Source of the DNA: a virus
Strand: one strand, 5' to 3'
Length of the DNA: 23,351 nucleotides
IMG/VR virus record: IMGVR_UViG_3300032213_002563
Span: 1-23,351 of that record
In this document: in pieces, positions 8,851 through 17,539 of the stretch
Numbering within the stretch: the stretch's first letter is position 1
How the letters are laid out: each line of letters opens with the position of its first letter
The notes under the pieces: model-generated
What the model saw: only the letters and a program-made list of their open reading frames with translations
The model's database searches: none
What the model was told of the DNA's origin: nothing
Program-made: the position numbers and the translations under genes

Positions 8851-10689
8851 TTATGAAAAAGTTACAGATTGGAAATTTTTAACTGAAACTCTAATGTCCT
8901 TATTTGGATACCTAATTTCATAAACTTGTGACGGTTGTGCAAAAATTGTGTCGTCAACAGGTAAAATTAATTTTGTTTCAGGATTGGCATATGTCATAGA
9001 TGTTTCCGCTGAAGAATATTGCCCACCAACTTCATTGAATACATCAATATTTGCAACGGTTAATACTCCATTCGTATTTTGTATTAAACTTCTAACTTCA
9101 GATAGATAAACATTCTGACCTAATTGTCTTGTTTGAGGATTAAAATATGCCGATATTTTATCCACAACACTTGAAATTACTTGTCCTGAGTTCTGAGCGG
9201 AATCTAAAACAATAGAAATATCCATACTTAAATCAATTACTTCAGCACTAAAAATAGAAATATAATCATTCATCATTCTATAGTTTGATAAATAATTTGC
9301 AATGTTCTGTCTTAAAGTATTTGAAACAACATTAGTTAATTTACCTGAGGTATCGTAAGATAATATTTGAATTAATATCTTATTATCATTTTCGGTAATA
9401 GATACTTTTGCAGGTGCCCCGAATTGAGCTGGCATGTTTCTAATTAATGATTCGTAATCTTGAACGGTAACCGCTCTTTTCTGAGCAGCAAAGTTAAATG
9501 ATACATAATTTCTAATTTCCTCTAATGAAGGAATTCCCGCCCCACCAACTGCCGCGGTTACGTTAACACATCTTAATGAATTAACCACTGATGAGTTTGT
9601 TGTCTCTGAAGGTCCGTTAACAAAGAATGACACCGTACCTAACGCATTAATAACATTCGTACCTAAGTTTGTTGCCAAACCACCACCAACTCTATACTGA
9701 ATAAACAAAGTTGAGTTTGGAGTTAATGTCGCTCCTAATGAAAGGTTATTTGAGTATCTTTGTAAATCTAATGTTGCCCCTAAAGTTGTGAATTGATTTA
9801 ATTGGTCTTGAGCAGTATTTGTTCCACCACCAAATGTCATTTTTTTAAATCCTTCAGGAGTATACTCAGTAATAAATCTATCTTGAGTTTGGATATACCT
9901 ACCAACTTTAATACCAGGTTGGTCAGATACTTTTGTAGGGTCTTCAACAAACACTCTATCTTCCGCCAACGCATCTACTTCATACCATCTATTATCTAAA
10001 CCTAAGAACTCAGCAGTTGTTGGAGTATTTGTGTAGTTGGTACCATTTTTTAATAACACACTTGTAATACCTAACACATTCTTTTCAGGTAGAAATAATT
10101 CAAAGAATGGTTTAACATCATTCGCGGCGATAACTTTTTTGAAAACCTTGGTTATACCATTAACAACAAGTTCTCTTTTTGTTATGGTGTAATTAATTAA
10201 TACGTTGTTTGCATTAAAGTTTGGAATCTTTAATCTATTTGGAAATCCTTGAGCATTATATGGTGAAGCGAAGTCAATGTCATAAACATTTTCAAATACT
10301 ATACCAGCACCAACAACTTGAGACCCTCTAGCCAATATTCCAAGATATCTTTCATCTTCTTTATCTCCGAACGCAGGAACCGTAATTGAGAAATCAACTA
10401 ACGATACTGATGGTCTTTGACCTGGCAATTTTAACCCATATGTTCTTGCTATGTTGTAAATTGAAGACCTTTGTTGTGCGTATTGTAATACGGTTTCTTG
10501 GATACTTCTATCTATATTATAGTGTAAATTGTCCGCAACCGCAGCATTCAAATCAATGAATACCGAGAATACTGATGCGTCATTAAAATCCTGAATCAAG
10601 TCAGGATAATAAGTTTTTGTGTAATTTAGGAGTTCAGTTCTTATTGACTGATAATCTCTACTTGCATATGATATTCTATTGTTTGCCAT
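8851..10689 (-). CDS. gp6: Baseplate wedge subunit, T4 gp6-like (baseplate J family)
   Basis: 612 residues, ATG at 10689, TAA at 8853-8851; T4 gp6 is of similar size (about 660). The N-terminus carries the family signature ISYASRDYQSIRTELLNY followed by YPDLIQDFNDASVFSVFIDLNAAVADNLHYNIDRSIQETVL, and then ARTYGLKLPGQRPS. The central segment FAAQKRAVTVQDYESLIRNMP is the second hallmark of gp6/baseplate-J proteins. In T4, gp6 dimers form the continuous inner ring that links the wedges round the hub and drives sheath contraction. The gene follows gp25 with a 5-base gap, the same functional pairing seen in T4 and other contractile systems, where gp25 and gp6 bind each other. Cytoplasmic assembly; no signal peptide. 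The family call is secure; its similarity to any particular phage is not assessed. Confidence 0.93.
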   Translation of the reverse strand: MANNRISYASRDYQSIRTELLNYTKTYYPDLIQDFNDASVFSVFIDLNAAVADNLHYNIDRSIQETVLQYAQQRSSIYNIARTYGLKLPGQRPSVSLVDFSITVPAFGDKEDERYLGILARGSQVVGAGIVFENVYDIDFASPYNAQGFPNRLKIPNFNANNVLINYTITKRELVVNGITKVFKKVIAANDVKPFFELFLPEKNVLGITSVLLKNGTNYTNTPTTAEFLGLDNRWYEVDALAEDRVFVEDPTKVSDQPGIKVGRYIQTQDRFITEYTPEGFKKMTFGGGTNTAQDQLNQFTTLGATLDLQRYSNNLSLGATLTPNSTLFIQYRVGGGLATNLGTNVINALGTVSFFVNGPSETTNSSVVNSLRCVNVTAAVGGAGIPSLEEIRNYVSFNFAAQKRAVTVQDYESLIRNMPAQFGAPAKVSITENDNKILIQILSYDTSGKLTNVVSNTLRQNIANYLSNYRMMNDYISIFSAEVIDLSMDISIVLDSAQNSGQVISSVVDKISAYFNPQTRQLGQNVYLSEVRSLIQNTNGVLTVANIDVFNEVGGQYSSAETSMTYANPETKLILPVDDTIFAQPSQVYEIRYPNKDIRVSVKNFQSVTFS

Positions 10690-10694
10690 CTTAT

Positions 10695-11165
10695 TTAAAT
10701 ATTAATAATAACAAAATCACTCTGACCAAATGTTGAACCATTGGTTGAATAATCTATTCTTATTTTTGCAGTATACTCTGATGTTCCTTTACCAGGGAAC
10801 CTATATATTGATGATTCACTAGTACCAACTGAGTTTTGCCCTGTCGCAATGTCCAATTCTTCTTGTGGGTCTGCTGGTGTAATACTTAAACTGTTAACCA
10901 ATAGGTTTGGCATAAAGTTTTCAATAGCATCCCTAATGTCAGATTCAATTGCATTAAATGTTAATCCGTCAAATGGTTCAAATAAAAATTCATATAATCT
11001 AGTACCAAATTCTGGTAAAAAATATCTTGAACCTTTTCTTGTCAACAACAAATGAATTAAGTCAGCCTTAATTTCCTGTGATTGAAGTTCTGTTAATTCT
11101 AAATAATCCCCTCGTCTAGAATCTCTAAAGGGAAAATTTAAACCATATGTTACACCATTTGCCAT
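10695..11165 (-). CDS. gp25: Baseplate wedge subunit, gp25-like
   Basis: 156 residues, ATG at 11165, TAA. The segment YGLNFPFRDSRRGDYLELT, then IKADLIHLLLTRKGSRYFLPEFG and TRLYEFLFEPFD, is the typical layout of the GPW/gp25 family. In that family the short loop around LPEFGTRLYEFLFEP contacts the sheath initiator and the gp6-like subunit. It is longer than T4 gp25 (132 residues) because of a Ser/Gly-containing extension near residues 100-130 before the last beta strands. The protein sits in the inner baseplate wedge and links the wedge ring to the tail sheath. It is the first gene after the nrdA terminator and is followed 5 bases later by gp6, so the two are co-transcribed. No ribosome binding site of the GGAGG type is present. 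Confidence 0.93.
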   Translation of the reverse strand: MANGVTYGLNFPFRDSRRGDYLELTELQSQEIKADLIHLLLTRKGSRYFLPEFGTRLYEFLFEPFDGLTFNAIESDIRDAIENFMPNLLVNSLSITPADPQEELDIATGQNSVGTSESSIYRFPGKGTSEYTAKIRIDYSTNGSTFGQSDFVIINI

Positions 11166-11214
11166 ACCTATAAATATAATACTATCTATTTTTCTTTAAA
11201 TAGCTTAAAAATGA

Positions 11215-11239
11215 AAAATCCCGATTGTATCGGGATTTT
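11215..11239 (-). terminator. Rho-independent terminator after nrdA
   Basis: An 11-bp perfect stem (11215-11225 pairs with 11229-11239; core ATCCCGAT/ATCGGGAT) with a 3-base loop lies 4 bases past the nrdA stop codon. On the minus strand the descending arm ends in GGGATTTTTC, giving a U-run partly inside the stem. The position directly after the last gene of the replication unit fits an intrinsic terminator. The A/T flanks would also allow some activity in the opposite direction. Confidence 0.85.
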
Positions 11240-11243
11240 AAAA

Positions 11244-13664
11244 TTATGAACTACATCCAAAACATTCAAAAGGACTATCCTCAGGTTTGTTTGTTAATTT
11301 TGTTATTTCAACTTTTGGTATTTCAACTTTAGCTCTTGGTTGTTGTATTTTTGAAACGTCAACCGCCAAGTGTTTTGCTCCTGTTGAAATCGCCTTAGTT
11401 CTTACATAATAACATAAAGTTTTTAATCCTTTTTCCCATGAATGGAAATGTGAAGAAGTAATCTTTGATAATGTTGGATTTGCCATATAGATGTTCATTG
11501 ATTGTGATTGGTCAATGAATGGTGCTCTATCTGCCGCCATATCAATAAGTGCTCTTTGTGAAATCTCCCAAATTGTTTTGTACTTAGAGATTAAATGTTC
11601 AGTTCTTTTAACTTTCTTAGTGTAGTTTTTATCTTCAGGGTCAAGGTGATTATTAAAGTTAATGTTTTGAATTGACCCTTCGTTCATGATGATTTCGTTT
11701 TTCAAATCTTCACTCCAAATACCAAGTTTTTCAAAATCGTTAATCAAATACTTGTTAACAATCATAATCTCACCACCAACAACTCTTCTATTAAATAAAG
11801 CTGAGTGTGCAGGTTCGGTCATTTCAAATGAACCTGTAATCTTAGCAGATGATGCCACAGGCATTTGTGCTGTGAACAATGAGTTACATACTCCATATTG
11901 TTTAACATCCTCTTTTAAAGATGCCCAATCCAAGAATAAGTCAGACTCATTTAATCCCCACATATCAAATTGGAATATACCTTTTGACATTGGTGAACCT
12001 TTGAAATGTTTGTATGGTTCTCTTCCACCTGATTTACACAACTCCATACTTTCAGTAATAGCCGCGAAATAGATGGCTTCAAAAATGTTTTTATTCAATG
12101 TTCTTGCTTCTTCAGAAGTGAAAATGTAGTCCATTAAATAGAATACGTCAGCTAAACCTTGTGTTCCAATTGCAATTGCTCTTTGTTCTAAACCACCTTT
12201 CAATCCTTTTTCGGTTGAGTAGTTATTTTTGTCTACAACATTATTCAAAGCTCTAACAACTTTTCTTGTTTCATCAATTAACAATTTGTAATCAAATTTA
12301 CCGTCTTTAATGAAGTTTTTTAACACCATTGAAGATAATGTACAGATTGCTGTAGTTTCTTCATCTGTGTATTGGTAAATCTCGTTACATAGGTTTGATT
12401 GTTTAATCACCCCAATGTTTTGGTGGTTAGTTTTCTTATTTGCGTTGTCTTTAGAACATAAATAAGGAACACCTGATTCAATTTGTGATTCAACAATTTT
12501 AGTCCAAACATCTTGAGCTTTGATTTTCTTACCAAGACCCATTTCAACCGCTTTGTTGTAGTTTGATTCGTACTCATCACCATAACATTCTTGAAGTGGT
12601 TTAATACCCGCTTTCAAGATATCATTAGGACAGAATAGGTACCAATCACCACTTTCCTTAACCGCTCTCATAAAGTTATCAGGTATCCATAGAGCTGTGA
12701 ATAAATCTCTTGCTCTTAACTCTTCAGCTCCTGTGTTCTTTTTAATTTCAAGTAAGTCCATGATGTCTTTGTGCCATGGTTCAAGATAAATCGCAGCACT
12801 ACCAGGTCTTCTACCTTGTTGGTTAAAGAACCTTAATGATTCGTTAACAATCTTTAAGTACTTCAATAAACCACCAGCAAATCCACCTGATGAGTTAATT
12901 CTACTTTCTTTACTTCTAATATTAGACATTGATAATCCAATACCCGCAGCGTCTGAAGAATATGTTGAAATATCATTCAAGGTTTGTAGTAAACCATTAC
13001 GTGAATCTGAATTATTGTAATGTAACACACATGAAGCCAACTGAGGTACTTTAGTACCAGCATTAATCATGATTGGTGTTGCTGGTGAAATAAGTTGATT
13101 AGATAATGATTTGTAATAGTCTACAGCTTCTTCAAATGTATTTGTAACCCATAGAGCAACTCTCATATACATGTGTTGTGGTCTTTCAATTACTCTACCT
13201 TGAGGTGTCTTTAATAGATACATCTCTTGTAATGAACGCCAAGCAAAGTAATCAAAGTTATAGTCGTTTTCGTGATTAATAACCGTATCAATATTTTCAT
13301 GACCGTAGTTATCCATAATCTCAATTAACTTTTCGTTAACAACACCTGTCTCATATAACTCCATAATAGTTTCAGAAAAACTATCTTTGGTTTCTTTATG
13401 GTAAGCAGAAATTGCAACTGACGATGCTAATCTTGAATAGTCGTGATGACTACCAGTGTAAGCAGCAGCGATTTCGTATACAAGTTTATCTAACTCTTTA
13501 GTTGTAATTAATCCTTCAGTTGGTACCGAAGTTATAACTTTAATAAAAATCTCGTCCGAATTAACATTTAATCCTTTCGCAGCTCTTTTAATTCTATTGT
13601 AAATTTTTTGTGGATTAAAAGACGCATCCTCACCACTTCTTTTTTTAATTCTTAATGACATCAT
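11244..13664 (-). CDS. nrdA: Class I ribonucleoside-diphosphate reductase, large (alpha) subunit
   Basis: 806 residues from ATG 13664 (a second ATG follows at once at 13661). It reduces ribonucleoside diphosphates to deoxy forms for phage DNA synthesis, with NrdB. The N-terminus (about 4-95) is an ATP-cone allosteric domain (LRIKKRSGEDASFNPQKIYNRI). The catalytic set is complete: C212 in LASCVLHY, N424-L-C426-N-E428 with thiyl-radical C426, and C441, the partner of C212. The pair Tyr-Tyr in LKTLCYYVR is the radical-transfer pair. The C-terminal tail FECFGCSS holds the CxxC (C801, C804) that is re-reduced by thioredoxin/glutaredoxin. Length and motifs indicate an intact enzyme with no intein or intron. 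The gene begins 12 bases after nrdB and ends at the terminator at 11215-11239. Confidence 0.97.
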   Translation of the reverse strand: MMSLRIKKRSGEDASFNPQKIYNRIKRAAKGLNVNSDEIFIKVITSVPTEGLITTKELDKLVYEIAAAYTGSHHDYSRLASSVAISAYHKETKDSFSETIMELYETGVVNEKLIEIMDNYGHENIDTVINHENDYNFDYFAWRSLQEMYLLKTPQGRVIERPQHMYMRVALWVTNTFEEAVDYYKSLSNQLISPATPIMINAGTKVPQLASCVLHYNNSDSRNGLLQTLNDISTYSSDAAGIGLSMSNIRSKESRINSSGGFAGGLLKYLKIVNESLRFFNQQGRRPGSAAIYLEPWHKDIMDLLEIKKNTGAEELRARDLFTALWIPDNFMRAVKESGDWYLFCPNDILKAGIKPLQECYGDEYESNYNKAVEMGLGKKIKAQDVWTKIVESQIESGVPYLCSKDNANKKTNHQNIGVIKQSNLCNEIYQYTDEETTAICTLSSMVLKNFIKDGKFDYKLLIDETRKVVRALNNVVDKNNYSTEKGLKGGLEQRAIAIGTQGLADVFYLMDYIFTSEEARTLNKNIFEAIYFAAITESMELCKSGGREPYKHFKGSPMSKGIFQFDMWGLNESDLFLDWASLKEDVKQYGVCNSLFTAQMPVASSAKITGSFEMTEPAHSALFNRRVVGGEIMIVNKYLINDFEKLGIWSEDLKNEIIMNEGSIQNINFNNHLDPEDKNYTKKVKRTEHLISKYKTIWEISQRALIDMAADRAPFIDQSQSMNIYMANPTLSKITSSHFHSWEKGLKTLCYYVRTKAISTGAKHLAVDVSKIQQPRAKVEIPKVEITKLTNKPEDSPFECFGCSS

Positions 13665-13676
13665 AGTTTTTATATT

Positions 13677-14624
13677 TTAGAAATCTTCATCAAATGAAAT
13701 TGTTTCGTTTAATTTAGCTTTTTGGTACTCTACGGTTCTTGACTCAAAGAAGTTTCCTTTAGTCTCAACCGCAATTTGTTCCATGAATTTAAATGGTTGT
13801 TCAACATTAAACTCTTTTTTACAACCAAGCTTAATTAATAATCCATCAACAACAAACTCAAGATATTGTTTCATTAAGTTTGAATTCATACCAATAAGTG
13901 AAACTGGTAATGATTCTGTGATGAATTCTTTTTCAATCTCCAATGCAGATAATAAGATTTCTTTAATTCTTTTTTCACTTGGTTTGTCCTCTATGTGATT
14001 ATTCAACAAGTGAATTGCAAAATCACAATGTAAGTTCTCGTCTTTAAATATTAATGAATTGGCGTTACACAACCCTTGCATGATTCCTCTTGATTTCAAC
14101 CAAAAAATTGAACAGAATGAACCTGAGAAGAAGATACCTTCAACTGCTGCAAACGCAACTAATCTTTCTTGGAAAGATGCGTTCTTAATCCAATCAAGAG
14201 CCCATGCAGCCTTCTTTTGTACTGCAGGTAATCTATCAATCGCATGGAAACATTCATCTTTTTCTTCTGGATTTGAAACATAAGTATCAATTAGAAGTGA
14301 ATACATTAATGAATGGATATTTTCCATCATAAGTTGAAACCCATAAAAGAATTTAGCCTCAGGATATTGTACTTCTTTTAAGAAGTTTTCTGCCAAATTC
14401 TCGTTTACAATACCATCGGAAGCCGCAAAAAATGATAATACATTCTTAACGAAATACTTCTCATTATCCGATAAGTTTTCCCAATCACGAATATCATTTG
14501 TTAAATCAATTTCTTCTGCAGTCCAAAACGCTGCTTGATGTTGTTTGTAATATTCCCATATGTCGTTATGTTCTATTGGGAAGATAACAAACCTATCAGG
14601 GTTTTCTTTTAAAATTTTTTCCAT
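13677..14624 (-). CDS. nrdB: Class I ribonucleotide reductase, small (beta) radical subunit
   Basis: 315 residues, ATG 14624, TAA at 13679-13677. It generates and stores the tyrosyl radical used by NrdA. The di-metal ligands are all visible: D70 ([13 protein letters not shown]), E101 and H104 ([10 protein letters not shown]), E162 ([10 protein letters not shown]), E196 and H199 (KDENLHCDF). Y108 in HSLMYSLL is the expected radical tyrosine. The C-terminal tail ISFDEDF resembles the acidic/aromatic peptide by which R2 docks on R1. The [17 protein letters not shown] block resembles the eukaryote-type and Bacteroidota-type R2 rather than E. coli NrdB. The gap to the helicase gene is 19 bases and the leader is A-rich with no Shine-Dalgarno sequence. 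Confidence 0.97.
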   Translation of the reverse strand: MEKILKENPDRFVIFPIEHNDIWEYYKQHQAAFWTAEEIDLTNDIRDWENLSDNEKYFVKNVLSFFAASDGIVNENLAENFLKEVQYPEAKFFYGFQLMMENIHSLMYSLLIDTYVSNPEEKDECFHAIDRLPAVQKKAAWALDWIKNASFQERLVAFAAVEGIFFSGSFCSIFWLKSRGIMQGLCNANSLIFKDENLHCDFAIHLLNNHIEDKPSEKRIKEILLSALEIEKEFITESLPVSLIGMNSNLMKQYLEFVVDGLLIKLGCKKEFNVEQPFKFMEQIAVETKGNFFESRTVEYQKAKLNETISFDEDF

Positions 14625-14643
14625 AATTATTTTTCTTTTTTAT

Positions 14644-16017
14644 TTACGATTGTTGTTCTCTTTGTTTCCTTTTTTCCAAAAGTTCTTTAACACGGTCACG
14701 TTTTCTTTCTTCCTGTTGTTCTTCAAATCCCAAGAATGTTACCGAACTTTCAGTATCAATTTCAAGTAGTTCATTGTTGAACTTACAGTTTTCAAATACG
14801 ACCCCATCTTTACCGATACGTGACTTAGTAATTGCGATGGTTGCCAAATTCATTTCTTTTTGTTGTAAAGTTTTAGCCACGGAAATGATAACGTGTCCAA
14901 CTTGTGCTTTTTTAATTGAACCACCCATTTGGTCAGTAGTCACAACCTCAGAAGAGATTGATGACCTGTTACCTTGTGTTGCTGTCCAACCTACCAATGA
15001 TAACTCATGACACATAGCCTCAAATCCTCTCATAACCGAACCTTCAGCTTTCCATTCATCTTTACTTGTACTTTCAGGAACCACACAATCAATATAGTCC
15101 AAAAGAACTAAATCAATTTTTGTTCCGTCCGCAATCATTTTTCTGATTTGATTTTTGATTTGATTCATAGACATAGAATCTGAAGGGAGTTTCTTTAAAA
15201 TTAACTCATTCTTCATTGTCTCTTTAATCTCAGTGATTTTACTCATTACCACTTCTTTGTGTTGAACCAAGTTATCAGGTTCAATACCAGTCCAAAGGGT
15301 AAAGTGTTTACGTTGAACAATCTTTGGGTTGTCTTCAAAAAAGATTTGAAGTACATTATATCCAAGATTAAAAGCGGTGTTAGCAATCTTAGTAAGGATG
15401 GTAGTTTTACCAACACCCGTAGGAGCTAATATAACACCTATCTCACCCTTTGCAAGACCACCCTTAAGTAATCTGTCAATTCCTGGTATTCCGATTGGAA
15501 TAGGGTGTCTAAAATCCTCGTCTAATACTGTTTCAAGATTAGAGAAGATATCGGTTGTACCCAAATCTCTTTCTCCAACTTGTAATGCCAAACGAATCAA
15601 TCCCTCAACCTTATCATAAGATTCAAAATCACCTTCAGTAATAATCTTTTGTGATTTATCCATAGCCTTTTGAAGTTCTTGTTGTTTACAAAACTTCAAT
15701 GCTTTTTCTTGAACAAATTGGGTACCCTCAAATGGTGCGTCTTTGATTTGTTTAATGGTATCAAGAACGATTTTAGCAACCAATTCTTGTGAGATTTCGG
15801 ATTTAACGATTTGCTCAAGAGTATCAAAGTTAGGGGTTGATTGGTATTTCGCATGATACTCCTTAGTCATCTGCAAGATGATTTTAAAATACTTGTTGTC
15901 AAAATAAGCACTTTCAATAACATCCATAATTGATGTTGAAAATTCTTTATCTACAATAAGTTGGTTTAATAGTTGTATCTGGAATGTGTTCCCTAAGTAA
16001 TCAAAATTCTTGTTCAT
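14644..16017 (-). CDS. gp41: Replicative DnaB-like helicase (T4 gp41 type)
   Basis: 457 residues, ATG 16017. It unwinds the replication fork as a hexameric 5'-3' helicase. Residues 1-150 form a divergent helical N-terminal domain. The RecA-like domain begins around IPIGIPGIDRLLKGGL and has Walker A APTGVGKTT (K204, T205), a catalytic Glu in FFEDN (E228), Walker B DLVLLD (D307), Q348 in WTATQGNRSS (motif H3/H4) and the arginine finger in TKSRIGKDG (R400). The C-terminus is a charged, probably helical tail (about 433-457, many Glu, Arg and Lys). It sits in a run with uvsX, the FEN nuclease and SSB, as expected for a fork module. A primase gene is not in the window. The KaiC/DnaB class is certain; the gp41-equivalent role is inferred from context. 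Confidence 0.92.
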   Translation of the reverse strand: MNKNFDYLGNTFQIQLLNQLIVDKEFSTSIMDVIESAYFDNKYFKIILQMTKEYHAKYQSTPNFDTLEQIVKSEISQELVAKIVLDTIKQIKDAPFEGTQFVQEKALKFCKQQELQKAMDKSQKIITEGDFESYDKVEGLIRLALQVGERDLGTTDIFSNLETVLDEDFRHPIPIGIPGIDRLLKGGLAKGEIGVILAPTGVGKTTILTKIANTAFNLGYNVLQIFFEDNPKIVQRKHFTLWTGIEPDNLVQHKEVVMSKITEIKETMKNELILKKLPSDSMSMNQIKNQIRKMIADGTKIDLVLLDYIDCVVPESTSKDEWKAEGSVMRGFEAMCHELSLVGWTATQGNRSSISSEVVTTDQMGGSIKKAQVGHVIISVAKTLQQKEMNLATIAITKSRIGKDGVVFENCKFNNELLEIDTESSVTFLGFEEQQEERKRDRVKELLEKRKQREQQS

Positions 16018-16052
16018 ATATCGTTTTTGTAAACCCCTGTTTTATTAAATAC

Positions 16053-16505
16053 TTACTTGTTTAGGTCAACGCCCAAATATTCAAAACTTAATTTTGGGGC
16101 TGAAAAAATGTCAGTCAATTCACGTAGAACATCTTTCAAAAATGGTCTTACGTCAACCGTATAACGAACTTTTGGTGGGAATAATTTTCCGTCAAAGTAT
16201 CTATGACAGATTGTCTGCTCTCCAATTCTAACGTAAAGGTTGAATTGTTCACTACCTTCGGTGAATGATGTATCCATAATTGCTGGGTCAGCAGAAATAG
16301 CGTCTTTGTTATCAATCATATAGATAACTGTTTTCATCTTTAAATGATATTGAAGTTCCTCCTTCAATTGTCTCATAAAGTAATACAATTCCAACGAATT
16401 TTTTGCCTCAGGATTAAACCCTCTAACATTAAAGAATCTCTGAACTACGATGTTGTCATTCAACGTCAATAGGAATTCCATTTTGGTGCTCTCTTGTTCT
16501 TTCAT
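16053..16505 (-). CDS. Conserved-looking 150-aa protein of unknown function in the replication operon
   Basis: 150 residues, ATG 16505 and TAA at 16055-16053; a second in-frame Met at residue 9 (KMEFLLTLND) could be the true start. I do not recognise the family. It is a soluble, mixed alpha/beta protein without membrane segments. It contains NIVVQRFFNVRGFNPEAKN near the N-terminus and a C-terminal half with VRYTVDVRPFLKDVLRELTDIF. It begins 3 bases after the nuclease stop and lies 35 bases before the helicase gene. Position and spacing suggest a replication accessory role, for example regulation or loading of the helicase or nuclease, but nothing in the sequence proves it. It does not look like T4 gp59 or gp61. 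Confidence 0.75.
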   Translation of the reverse strand: MKEQESTKMEFLLTLNDNIVVQRFFNVRGFNPEAKNSLELYYFMRQLKEELQYHLKMKTVIYMIDNKDAISADPAIMDTSFTEGSEQFNLYVRIGEQTICHRYFDGKLFPPKVRYTVDVRPFLKDVLRELTDIFSAPKLSFEYLGVDLNK

Positions 16506-16508
16506 AAT

Positions 16509-17510
16509 TTAAATTTTATTTGTTTTTCTTTTTTCTTTTCTGGTTAATTTCATAAATGGTTTGAGGAAGTTGACCCAAGCTTCGTCATTCTTGGGTAGAT
16601 ACTTAAATAGACCGTCTTCCATCATCATTCTCATTAAGTTTTTGTATCCCCTATCTGTGGGGTCTATACTGTCCGTCAATATCTGTTCCACTAATTCTTT
16701 TCCATCATCTGTTATTAAAGGGTTACCAAGGTCTACAATAGTTTTATTTGTAAGGTAAAACTGTTCTCCAAATATAGTTGATTTTGTTTTACCTTCCAAA
16801 AGATTTACCAATGTTTTTATAGGTTTCTTTTGCGGGATATTTCGTGCACAATCCAAGATTTCTTCTATTGTGCATGGTTTCTCCTGCACCTGAGGGAAAT
16901 ATTTGATTAATGTTTTCTCCCCAAGTCCTTCAATTCCACTGATGTTATCGGATTTGTCCCCTGTAAAGATTTTAGTTAGCAATACATTATAGTGGGGGAT
17001 ATCAACCTTATTAATTGTTATCATATCCCCATTCTTAAAATATTGTTTTGATATTGGTGAATAGATTGTAACTCTTTCTGAAATAAGTTGGGTGAGGTCT
17101 TTATCTGCAGAGAAGATAATAATATCCTCATCTTTAGATATCTTACAATAATAAGCAATGAGGTCATCCGCCTCATTACTAACCATCTCAACTTGACGAA
17201 CAAACACTTCTTCCAAGTATTGTTTAACACGAGACTTTTGGTACAAATATGATTCGTACTTATACTCATTCATGTCTTGTCGTCTGTTCGCCTTATATGG
17301 AGGGTATATAGATTTTCTGATAGATGAGTTTGAATCCCCATCCCAAAACACCACAACTTTGTCATGGTTATGTTCTTCAAGGAATTTGCGGAGTATGTTC
17401 ACAAAGTGAAATACTCCACCCACATGAGCTCCGTCGTTATACACGTCTTTTGCTCCGTGGAATCCTATCTTGAATAAATTATCTCCGTCTACTAATAATG
17501 TTTTAATCAC
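16509..17510 (-). CDS. FEN-family 5'-3' exonuclease / T4 RNase H-like
   Basis: 333 residues from a GTG start at 17510 (no ATG upstream in frame before the uvsX stop). In this family the enzyme removes RNA primers and 5' flaps from lagging-strand fragments. Metal-binding acids are present in order: D8 and D10 (LLVDGDNLF), D57 (FWDGD), E113, D115 and D116 (NEADD), D136 and D138 (SADKD), D185 and D188 (TGDKSDN). The basic arch region SIRKSIYPPYKANR (about 63-76) matches the FEN/T4 RNase H pattern. A helix-hairpin-helix GIEGLGEKT (192-200) binds DNA, a sign of a canonical FEN fold. It lies between uvsX (29-base gap) and the 150-residue gene (3-base gap). T4 RNase H equivalence is inferred; the FEN nuclease class is well supported. 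Confidence 0.9.
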   Translation of the reverse strand: MIKTLLVDGDNLFKIGFHGAKDVYNDGAHVGGVFHFVNILRKFLEEHNHDKVVVFWDGDSNSSIRKSIYPPYKANRRQDMNEYKYESYLYQKSRVKQYLEEVFVRQVEMVSNEADDLIAYYCKISKDEDIIIFSADKDLTQLISERVTIYSPISKQYFKNGDMITINKVDIPHYNVLLTKIFTGDKSDNISGIEGLGEKTLIKYFPQVQEKPCTIEEILDCARNIPQKKPIKTLVNLLEGKTKSTIFGEQFYLTNKTIVDLGNPLITDDGKELVEQILTDSIDPTDRGYKNLMRMMMEDGLFKYLPKNDEAWVNFLKPFMKLTRKEKRKTNKI

Positions 17511-17521
17511 AAGGTGTGACT
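17505..17521 (-). promoter_or_regulatory. Small hairpin enclosing the GTG start of the nuclease gene
   Basis: On the mRNA, AGTCACA (17521-17515) can pair with TGTGATT (17511-17505) around a 3-base CCT loop: six Watson-Crick pairs plus one G-U. The GTG initiation codon (17510-17508) lies in the descending arm. This could lower initiation, but a 7-bp stem may arise by chance. Confidence 0.3.
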
Positions 17522-17539
17522 TAAATGGTGAACAATATA

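Noticed and set aside
11686-12072. Plus-strand 128-codon ORF
   Set aside because: Antisense to the conserved catalytic region of nrdA; no independent signals.
11244-14624. Possible intein or self-splicing intron in nrdA/nrdB, common in phage RNR genes
   Set aside because: Both reading frames are continuous, of normal length, and all catalytic motifs are at expected spacing.
17021-17269. Minus-strand 82-codon ORF in another frame
   Set aside because: Overlaps the nuclease gene whose active-site motifs are in the other frame.
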